DNA from: Streptomyces sp. TP-A0356
Lineage (GTDB): Bacteria > Actinomycetota > Actinomycetes > Streptomycetales > Streptomycetaceae
Assembly: GCF_001417775.1 (NCBI RefSeq)
Contig: NZ_BBZJ01000017.1
Location: 248,001-312,000, forward strand
Length of the DNA stretch: 64,000 nucleotides
Direction: 5' to 3'
The notes under the pieces were generated by a model, which saw nothing but the letters and a program-made list of their open reading frames with translations, ran no database searches and was not told where the DNA came from. The position numbers and the translations under genes are program-made. Shown here in pieces: positions 57,604-64,000 of this stretch (positions are counted from its first letter, which is position 1; each line of letters starts with the position of its first letter).

Positions 57604-60600
57604 TGGTCGCCGCCTCCATCATCTTCTCGGTGATCTCGGTCTCGGAGAGACCGGCTCGCTCGGCGGCGTCCTTGGCGGCGAGCACTGCCTTGTACGTGCT
57701 GGGGATGATCTTGCTGAAGCGCTCCACCGACGCGGACCACTCGGCGAGCAGCTTCTCGGCGACCGTGGAGCCGGTCTCCTCGGCGTGGCGGCGCACCACG
57801 TCGTGCAGCCACTGCTTGTCGGCGTCGTCGAGGGCCTCGATGGAGCCCTGGTTGCCTGCGTTGACGTGGTCGCGGTTCAGGTCGATGACGTACGCGATGC
57901 CGCCCGACATACCGGCCGCGAAGTTGCGGCCCGTCTTGCCGAGCACGACCGCGTGCCCACCGGTCATGTACTCGCAGCCGTGGTCGCCGACCCCCTCCGA
58001 CACCACGAGCGCACCGGAGTTGCGTACGCAGAACCGCTCGCCCGTACGGCCCCGCAGGAACAGCTCACCGCCGGTCGCGCCGTACGCGATGGTGTTGCCC
58101 GCGATCGTCGAGTCCTCGGCGAGGTGCTCGGCGCCCCGGTCCGGGCGCACGATGACCCGGCCACCGGACAGACCCTTGCCGACGTAGTCGTTGGCGTCGC
58201 CCTCCAGGCGCAGGGTGACACCGCGCGGCAGGAAGGCGCCGAACGACTGGCCCGCGGAGCCGGTGAAGGTGATGTCGATCGTGTCGTCGGGCAGGCCCGC
58301 GCCGCCGAACTTCTTCGTCACCTCGTGGCCGAGCATGGTGCCGACCGTGCGGTTGATGTTGCGGATGGCGACCTGGGCGCGCACCGGCTGGGCGTCCGCC
58401 TGGGAGTTGGCGGCCAGAGCGTCGGCGGCGAGCTTGATCAGCTCGTTGTCGAGCGCCTTCTCCAGGCCGTGGTCCTGGGCGACGATCCGGTGGCGCACGG
58501 CGCCCTCCGCCAGCTCGGGCACGTGGAACAGCGGCTCCAGGTCCAGGCCCTGCGCCTTCCAGTGGTCGACCGCCCGGGCCACGTCGAGGGCCTCGGCGTG
58601 GCCGACGGCCTCCTCGATGGAGCGGAAGCCCAGCTCGGCCAGGATCTCGCGGACCTCCTCGGCGATGAACTGGAAGAAGTTCACGACGAACTCGGCCTTG
58701 CCGGAGAACCGCTCGCGCAGCACCGGGTTCTGCGTCGCGATGCCGACCGGGCAGGTGTCCAGGTGGCAGACGCGCATCATCACGCAGCCGGAGACGACGA
58801 GCGGCGCGGTGGCGAAGCCGAACTCCTCGGCGCCGAGCAACGCCGCGACGACCACGTCACGGCCGGTCTTCAGCTGGCCGTCGGTCTGTACGACGATGCG
58901 GTCGCGCAGGCCGTTGAGCAGCAGCGTCTGCTGGGTCTCGGCGAGGCCGAGCTCCCAGGGGCCGCCGGCGTGCTTGAGCGACGTCAGCGGGGACGCGCCG
59001 GTGCCGCCGTCGTGGCCGGAGATGAGGACGACGTCCGCGTGTGCCTTGGCGACACCCGCGGCCACCGTGCCGACGCCGACCTCCGACACCAGCTTCACGT
59101 GGATACGCGCGGCCGGGTTGGCGTTCTTGAGGTCGTGGATCAGCTGGGCCAGGTCCTCGATGGAGTAGATGTCGTGGTGCGGCGGCGGGGAGATCAGGCC
59201 GACGCCCGGCGTCGAGTGCCGGGTCCTGGCCACCCACGGGTACACCTTGTGGCCGGGCAGCTGGCCGCCCTCGCCGGGCTTGGCGCCCTGCGCCATCTTG
59301 ATCTGGATGTCGTCCGCGTTGACCAGGTACTCGGACGTCACGCCGAAGCGGCCGGAGGCCACCTGCTTGATCGCCGAGCGGCGCGCCGGGTCGTACAGGC
59401 GCTCCGGGTCCTCGCCGCCCTCACCGGTGTTGGACTTGGCGCCCAGCCGGTTCATGGCCATGGCGAGCGTCTCGTGCGCCTCCTTGGAGATGGAGCCGTA
59501 CGACATGGCGCCCGTGGAGAAGCGCTTGACGATCTCGGAGACCGGCTCGACCTCGTCGATGGAGATCGGCTCGCGGTCGGACTTGAAGCCGAACAGACCG
59601 CGCAGCGTCATCAGGCGCTCGGACTGCTCGTTCACACGCTCGGTGTACTTCTTGAAGATGTCGTAGCGGCCGGTGCGCGTGGAGTGCTGGAGGCGGAAGA
59701 CCGTCTCCGGGTCGAACAGGTGCGGCTCGCCCTCGCGGCGCCACTGGTACTCGCCGCCGATCTCCAGCGCGCGGTGCGCGGGCGCGATGCCCGAGGCCGG
59801 GTACGCCTTGGCGTGGCGGGCGGCGACCTCCTTGGCGATGACGTCGATGCCGACGCCGCCGATCTTGGTGGCCGTGCCGTTGAAGTACTTGTCGACGAAG
59901 CCCTCGTCGAGGCCGACGGCCTCGAAGACCTGGGCGCCGCGGTAGGAGGCGACGGTCGAGATGCCCATCTTGGACATGACCTTCAGGACGCCCTTGCCGA
60001 GGGCGTAGATCAGGTTGCGGATGGCCTTCTCGGGCTCGATGCCCGGCAGGAAGGTGCCCGCCCGGACCAGGTCCTCGACGGACTCCATCGCCAGGTACGG
60101 GTTGACGGCCGCGGCACCGTAGCCGATGAGCAGCGCGACGTGGTGGACCTCGCGGACGTCGCCGGCCTCGACCAGCAGGCCCACGTGGGTGCGCTGCCTG
60201 GTGCGGATGAGGTGGTGGTGGACGGCCGCGGTGAGCAGCAGCGACGGGATCGGCGCGTGCTCGGCGTCCGAGTGGCGGTCGGACAGGACGATCAGGCGGG
60301 CGCCGTTGTCGATGGCGGCGTCGGCCTCGGCGCAGATCTCCTCCAGGCGCGCGGCCAGGGCGTCACCGCCGCCGGAGACCCGGTAGAGGCCGGAGAGCGT
60401 CGCGGCCTTCATGCCGGGCATGTCGCCGTCGGCGTTGATGTGGATGAGCTTGGCCAGCTCGTCGTTGTCGATCACCGGGAAGGGCAGGACGACGCTGCGA
60501 CAGGCGGCCGCCGCCGGCTCAAGGAGGTTGCCCTGCGGGCCCAGCGACGAGCGCAGCGAGGTGACCAGCTCCTCGCGGATCGCGTCCAGCGGCGGGTTGG

Positions 60601-62191
60601 TGACCTGCGCGAACAGCTGGGTGAAGTAGTCGAAGAGCAGACGCGGGCGCTCGGACAGCGCGGCGATGGGCGAGTCGGTGCCCATCGAGCCGATCGGCTC
60701 GGCGCCGGTCTTGGCCATCGGCGCGAGGAGGACGCGCAGCTCCTCCTCGGTGTAGCCGAAGGTCTGCTGGCGGCGGGTGACCGAGGCGTGGGTGTGCACG
60801 ATGTGCTCGCGCTCGGGCAGGTCCTCCAGCTCGATCTCGCCGGCCTCCAGCCACTCCTGGTAGGGCTGCTCGCCGGCCAGGGCCGCCTTGATCTCGTCGT
60901 CCTCGATGATGCGGTGCTCGGCGGTGTCGACGAGGAACATGCGGCCGGGCTGCAGACGGCCCTTGCGGACGACCTTGGCGGGGTCGATGTCGAGGACGCC
61001 GACCTCGGAGCCGAGGACGACGAGGCCGTCGTCGGTGACCCAGTAGCGGCCGGGGCGCAGACCGTTGCGGTCGAGCACGGCGCCGACCTGGGTGCCGTCG
61101 GTGAAGGTGACGCAGGCCGGACCGTCCCAGGGCTCCATCATCGTGGAGTGGAACTGGTAGAACGCGCGCCGGGCCGGGTCCATGGAGGCGTGGTTCTCCC
61201 ACGCCTCCGGGATCATCATCAGCACGGAGTGCGGCAGGGAGCGGCCGCCGAGGTGCAGGAGTTCGAGCACCTCGTCGAAGGAGGCGGAGTCGGACGCCTC
61301 CGGGGTACAGACCGGGAAGGTCCGCTCCAGCGTCTCCTGCGAACCGAACAGGTCGGAGACCAGCTGCGACTCCCGGGCGCGCATCCAGTTGCGGTTGCCC
61401 TTGACCGTGTTGATCTCGCCGTTGTGCGCGACGAAGCGGTACGGGTGGGCGAGCGGCCAGCTCGGGAAGGTGTTCGTGGAGAAGCGCGAGTGGACCAGCG
61501 CGATGGCCGTGGCGAAGCGGCGGTCGGACAGGTCGGGGAAGAAGGGCTCCAGCTGTCCGGTGGTCAGCATGCCCTTGTAGACGATCGTGCGCGCGGACAG
61601 CGAGGGGAAGTACACACCGGCCTCGCGCTCGGCGCGCTTGCGCAGCACGAACGCCTTGCGGTCGAGCGCGATGCCCTTGCTCACGCCGTCCGTGACGAAG
61701 AGCTGGCGGAAGGCGGGCATCGTGGAGCGGGCGGTGGCGCCGAGGAGCTCGGGGGCGACCGGGACCTCGCGCCAGCCGAGGACGGTCAGGCTCTCCTCCG
61801 CGGCGATCGTCTCGATCCGCGAGACGACCTCGGCGGCGTTCGTCTCGGGCAGGAACGCGATGCCGACGGCGTACGCGCCCGCCTCGGGCAGCTCGAATTC
61901 GGCCACCTCGCGGAAGAAGGCGTCGGGAACCTGGGAGAGGATGCCGGCGCCGTCACCGGAGTCGGGCTCGGAGCCGGTGGCACCGCGGTGCTCCAGGTTG
62001 CGCAGAACCGTGAGCGCCTGCTCGACCAGCGCATGGCTCGCCTCGCCGGTGAGGGTGGCCACGAAGCCGACGCCGCAGGCGTCGTGCTCGTTGCGGGGGT
62101 CGTACATACCCTGCGCAGCAGGGCGAGCATCCATGAATGACCAGTTCCGGCCATTCGTGGAGTGCTGGGACGGCTGGCGCGGCGTACGCAT
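57596..62191 (-). CDS. gltB: Glutamate synthase (NADPH) large subunit
   Basis: About 1531 residues. It makes two glutamates from glutamine and 2-oxoglutarate, with glutaminase, central, FMN synthase and GXGXG domains. After removal of a 38-residue propeptide, Cys39 (H-D-A-C-G-V-G-F) is the N-terminal nucleophile that releases ammonia. The FMN domain has G-G-E-D-P-E-R and A-G-G-D-G-G-like D-G-G-T-G-A-S-P, and 3Fe-4S cysteines lie in [13 protein letters not shown] 62191 with a GGGAGAG site gives the usual M-R-T-P-R start; ATG 62212 is a weaker option. Confidence 0.96.
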   Translation of the reverse strand: MRTPRQPSQHSTNGRNWSFMDARPAAQGMYDPRNEHDACGVGFVATLTGEASHALVEQALTVLRNLEHRGATGSEPDSGDGAGILSQVPDAFFREVAEFELPEAGAYAVGIAFLPETNAAEVVSRIETIAAEESLTVLGWREVPVAPELLGATARSTMPAFRQLFVTDGVSKGIALDRKAFVLRKRAEREAGVYFPSLSARTIVYKGMLTTGQLEPFFPDLSDRRFATAIALVHSRFSTNTFPSWPLAHPYRFVAHNGEINTVKGNRNWMRARESQLVSDLFGSQETLERTFPVCTPEASDSASFDEVLELLHLGGRSLPHSVLMMIPEAWENHASMDPARRAFYQFHSTMMEPWDGPACVTFTDGTQVGAVLDRNGLRPGRYWVTDDGLVVLGSEVGVLDIDPAKVVRKGRLQPGRMFLVDTAEHRIIEDDEIKAALAGEQPYQEWLEAGEIELEDLPEREHIVHTHASVTRRQQTFGYTEEELRVLLAPMAKTGAEPIGSMGTDSPIAALSERPRLLFDYFTQLFAQVTNPPLDAIREELVTSLRSSLGPQGNLLEPAAAACRSVVLPFPVIDNDELAKLIHINADGDMPGMKAATLSGLYRVSGGGDALAARLEEICAEADAAIDNGARLIVLSDRHSDAEHAPIPSLLLTAAVHHHLIRTRQRTHVGLLVEAGDVREVHHVALLIGYGAAAVNPYLAMESVEDLVRAGTFLPGIEPEKAIRNLIYALGKGVLKVMSKMGISTVASYRGAQVFEAVGLDEGFVDKYFNGTATKIGGVGIDVIAKEVAARHAKAYPASGIAPAHRALEIGGEYQWRREGEPHLFDPETVFRLQHSTRTGRYDIFKKYTERVNEQSERLMTLRGLFGFKSDREPISIDEVEPVSEIVKRFSTGAMSYGSISKEAHETLAMAMNRLGAKSNTGEGGEDPERLYDPARRSAIKQVASGRFGVTSEYLVNADDIQIKMAQGAKPGEGGQLPGHKVYPWVARTRHSTPGVGLISPPPHHDIYSIEDLAQLIHDLKNANPAARIHVKLVSEVGVGTVAAGVAKAHADVVLISGHDGGTGASPLTSLKHAGGPWELGLAETQQTLLLNGLRDRIVVQTDGQLKTGRDVVVAALLGAEEFGFATAPLVVSGCVMMRVCHLDTCPVGIATQNPVLRERFSGKAEFVVNFFQFIAEEVREILAELGFRSIEEAVGHAEALDVARAVDHWKAQGLDLEPLFHVPELAEGAVRHRIVAQDHGLEKALDNELIKLAADALAANSQADAQPVRAQVAIRNINRTVGTMLGHEVTKKFGGAGLPDDTIDITFTGSAGQSFGAFLPRGVTLRLEGDANDYVGKGLSGGRVIVRPDRGAEHLAEDSTIAGNTIAYGATGGELFLRGRTGERFCVRNSGALVVSEGVGDHGCEYMTGGHAVVLGKTGRNFAAGMSGGIAYVIDLNRDHVNAGNQGSIEALDDADKQWLHDVVRRHAEETGSTVAEKLLAEWSASVERFSKIIPSTYKAVLAAKDAAERAGLSETEITEKMMEAATNG

Positions 62192-62589
62192 CGGCTCTCC
62201 CGTCGTCGTCATCTGGCTGGGGGCACCTCCCAGGCCTTCGGGCTCTGGGGGAGCAATACCGAGGGACGACGCTGGCCCTCTGCGGATCGCAAAATTTCGT
62301 GCAGGTTACATGATGGGGTGGTTCTCGGGAACCGGATAGTCCGTTCCAACATGCGGACATCGCTGGGGCGTGGCGCGGGTTTCACGCCGGGCGATGGAAT
62401 CAAGGGGGCGGGAAGCGGACAGATCGGTGCCCGTCGACCCGAATGGCGGAGAGCGTCGTCGCCCACCGTGGTGCGGTGCGGCGCAGGCGTCATTGCCCGC
62501 GGTGCTTACGGCTCATGCCCGTCGGTCAAGCGGTCGAAACCGCCGAGTAACAACTACTTATGCGGTCCCTCGCATAAGGGGCTGGCGGG
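62192..62589. other. gltB promoter region with inverted repeats
   Basis: 398 bp between gltB and the VIT1-like gene. It holds the overlapping inverted repeats GGTTC-TCGG-GAACC (62320-62333) and GGAACCGGA-ta-GTCCGTTCC-like (62328-62347), about 130 bp upstream of gltB. A hairpin CTTATGCG/CGCATAAG (62557-62578) probably ends the VIT1-like transcript. No ORF is convincing. Confidence 0.6.
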
Positions 62590-63321
62590 TCATCCTATGG
62601 CCGTACCGAACAGGCTGCCCAGGACGTACGTCACACCCGCCGCGGCACCACCGAGGCCGAGCTGCCGCAGTCCGCTGAACCACCAGGTGCGGGCCGTCAC
62701 CTTGGCCACGACCGCGCCGCACGCGAAGAGGCCGACGAGGGCGAGCAGCAGCGCGGGCCACAGGGCATGGGCGCCGAGCAGATACGGCAGGACGGGCAGG
62801 AGGGCACCCAGCGCGAACGACCCGAAGCTGGAGACGGCGGCGACCGTCGGGGAGGGCAGATCGCCCGGGTCGATGCCGAGTTCCTCGCGCGCGTGTATCT
62901 CCAGGGCCTGCTCCGGGTCGCGGGAGAGCTGCCTGGCGACCTCGCGGGCGAGCGCGGGCTCGACGCCACGCGCCTCGTAGAGCGCCGCGAGCTCCTTCTC
63001 CTCGTCCTCCGGGTGCTTCTTCAACTCGCGCCGCTCGACGTCGAGTTCGGCCTCCACCAGCTCGCGCTGGGAGGCCACGGAGGTGTACTCGCCCGCGGCC
63101 ATGGAGAAGGCGCCGGCGGCCAGGCCCGCGAGCCCGGTCAGAATGATGGCCTGCTGGCCGACGGCTCCGCCGGCGACACCCGTCATCAGGGCCAGGTTGG
63201 ACACCAGCCCGTCCATCGCGCCGAAGACGGCCGGGCGCAGCCAGCCACCGTTCACATCGCGGTGCGTGTGGTTGTCCCGGTGCGCCTCGTGCAGCGTCGC
63301 CTCGGTCTCGATGATGGCCAT
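62590..63321 (-). CDS. VIT1/CCC1-family iron/manganese transporter
   Basis: A 243-residue membrane protein of the VIT1/CCC1 family, which moves ferrous iron or manganese. Helix 1 ends G-A-M-D-G-L-V-S-N-L-A-L-M-T-G-V, helix 2 has I-L-T-G-L-A-G-L-A-A-G-A-F-S-M-A-A-G-E-Y, a cytoplasmic Glu/Arg-rich metal-binding domain of about 80 residues follows, then three more helices. It starts at ATG 63321 behind GGGGGAC. An iron-box-like sequence lies about 90 bp upstream, consistent with iron regulation. Confidence 0.88.
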   Translation of the reverse strand: MAIIETEATLHEAHRDNHTHRDVNGGWLRPAVFGAMDGLVSNLALMTGVAGGAVGQQAIILTGLAGLAAGAFSMAAGEYTSVASQRELVEAELDVERRELKKHPEDEEKELAALYEARGVEPALAREVARQLSRDPEQALEIHAREELGIDPGDLPSPTVAAVSSFGSFALGALLPVLPYLLGAHALWPALLLALVGLFACGAVVAKVTARTWWFSGLRQLGLGGAAAGVTYVLGSLFGTAIG

Positions 63322-63410
63322 GCCCGGTCCCCCAGGGGTGCGTGATTGGACTCTTTCCAGCTTTCGACAACACCGAAAGTACGCCGGTAACGGCCCGTCC
63401 GCCAGCAAGG

Positions 63411-63429
63411 AAAGGCTGGGCTAACCTGC
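63411..63429. promoter_or_regulatory. Iron-box-like site (DmdR/IdeR type)
   Basis: AAAGGCTGGGCTAACCTGC matches the palindromic iron-box consensus TTAGGTTAGGCTAACCTAA at 13 of 19 positions, with the right half GGCTAACCT intact. It sits between the divergent VIT1-like and ADP-ribosylglycohydrolase genes. Confidence 0.5.
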
Positions 63430-63591
63430 ACTTTTGCCTTCCAGCGCTCATCCGTGAGTGCTTCTGCACAGATGTCGGACGGGTGATGCTGAGCCGGGTC
63501 AGGCTCCGGGAAGCGCATCGGGTGGGACAGATCCGCAGAGGGGCCGTGCGCCCCGAGATCAGGGGGGTGCCCCGAGAGGAAGAGGCACCTT

Positions 63592-64000
63592 ATGGCCATC
63601 GCCTGCATTCCCCCGGCCCCGGTACCCGGGGACGCCACCGCTCTTCGGGCGCGGGCGCGCGGCGCGCTGCTCGGCCTCGCCGTCGGCGACGCGCTGGGCG
63701 CGCCCGCCGAGAACATGCGACCGACCGAGATCCGCGCCCGCTGGGGCCGGATCACCGGGTACGTCGCCGAGCGGCCGCTGGGCACGGACGACACCGAGTA
63801 TGCGATCTTCTCCGGGCTGTTGCTGGCCCGGCACGGCTCGGCGCTCACCGTGGCACACGCGGAGTCGGCCTGGCGCCAGTGGATCGCGGACCGGAACGAG
63901 GGGCCGCTGCGCGGTGCGGGGTTCAGCGAGCGGGGCACGCTGGAGAACCTGCGCCGGGGCCTTGCGGCACCCGTTTCGGCGCAGCACCGGCACGCCTGGA
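63592..64000 (+). CDS. ADP-ribosylglycohydrolase family protein (partial, 3' end outside window)
   Basis: The first 136 residues of a DraG-type ADP-ribosyl hydrolase. After A-R-G-A-L-L-G-L-A-V-G-D-A-L-G-A-P-A-E (the conserved first metal-site region) comes G-T-D-D-T-E-Y-A, the TDDT motif that binds two Mg or Mn ions. Such enzymes remove ADP-ribose from proteins or small molecules. ATG 63592 follows GAGAGGAAGAGG. The active-site aspartates of the second half lie outside the window, so catalytic competence cannot be checked here. Confidence 0.88.
   Translation, partial: MAIACIPPAPVPGDATALRARARGALLGLAVGDALGAPAENMRPTEIRARWGRITGYVAERPLGTDDTEYAIFSGLLLARHGSALTVAHAESAWRQWIADRNEGPLRGAGFSERGTLENLRRGLAAPVSAQHRHAW

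Noticed and set aside
57590..62140. A 1516-residue open frame antisense to gltB
   Set aside because: It is a GC-bias shadow of the well-supported gltB frame; its protein is low-complexity Val/Asp/Gly-rich without domains. The same applies to long frames antisense to polA (18028-21111), livM (27677-29602) and pepN (37892-40462).

Overview
The window is about 70% GC, with dense genes, GTG/TTG starts and long antisense shadow ORFs. Together with the gene content this marks it as a chromosomal segment of a Streptomyces (high confidence for the genus, species not assigned). The backbone order (coaE - PAC2 protein - rpsA - hrpB - polA - branched-chain amino acid ABC transporter - ANTAR regulator - tRNA-Leu - pyk - pepN - chorismate mutase - gltD/gltB) matches, from memory, the conserved core region around rpsA, polA, pyk and gltB in other streptomycetes. 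I see no insertion sequence, prophage, CRISPR array or integrase.

Layout. 1-8.7 kb: tail of a GntR/FCD regulator, family 5 uracil-DNA glycosylase, S4 RNA-binding protein, DoxX membrane protein, methyltransferase, GNAT-like acyltransferase, DUF6343 protein, TPR protein, coaE, PAC2 protein and rpsA (with a near-consensus promoter and a terminator). 9.1-17.9 kb: a methyltransferase with no canonical start codon, a 41-bp tandem array, a zinc-ribbon membrane protein, hrpB, a DUF3068 protein, a 44-residue membrane peptide, a secreted lytic transglycosylase and a DUF4184 protein. 18.1-25.3 kb: a 20-copy 18-bp minisatellite touching the stop codon of polA, polA, an FdhF/YdeP molybdoenzyme, a hotdog thioesterase and a coupled lipoprotein/membrane protein pair. 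25.5-31.3 kb: livJHMGF operon for branched-chain amino acid uptake. 31.4-34.6 kb: ANTAR response regulator, tRNA-Leu(CAA), pyk, SIMPL protein. 35-37.7 kb: a two-gene decarboxylase plus N-hydroxylase module resembling desAB of desferrioxamine biosynthesis, without desCD. 38-44.6 kb: pepN, orphan response regulator, chorismate mutase, S. griseus-type trypsin, HExxH/zinc-ribbon protein and ankyrin protein.

44.7-54.9 kb is the most striking region: eleven compact genes (two SDRs, echA20, ipdA, ipdB, ipdC, fadA6, kstR2, ipdF, ipdE1, ipdE2) in nearly the same order as the M. tuberculosis Rv3548c-Rv3560c block. These genes encode degradation of the last two steroid rings (the HIP-CoA pathway). The two divergent promoters each carry a near-identical CCTAACAA-NN-GTTTGGT operator that fits the KstR2 consensus, so the block reads as one KstR2-controlled unit. 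The CoA ligase fadD3, fadE31/32 and all upper steroid genes are absent from the window.

54.9-64 kb: a small unknown ORF, a VWA protein, gltD/gltB (NADPH-glutamate synthase), a VIT1/CCC1-type iron/manganese transporter with an iron-box-like site, and the start of an ADP-ribosylglycohydrolase. Function assignments come from motif reading and memory of protein families, not from database searches.
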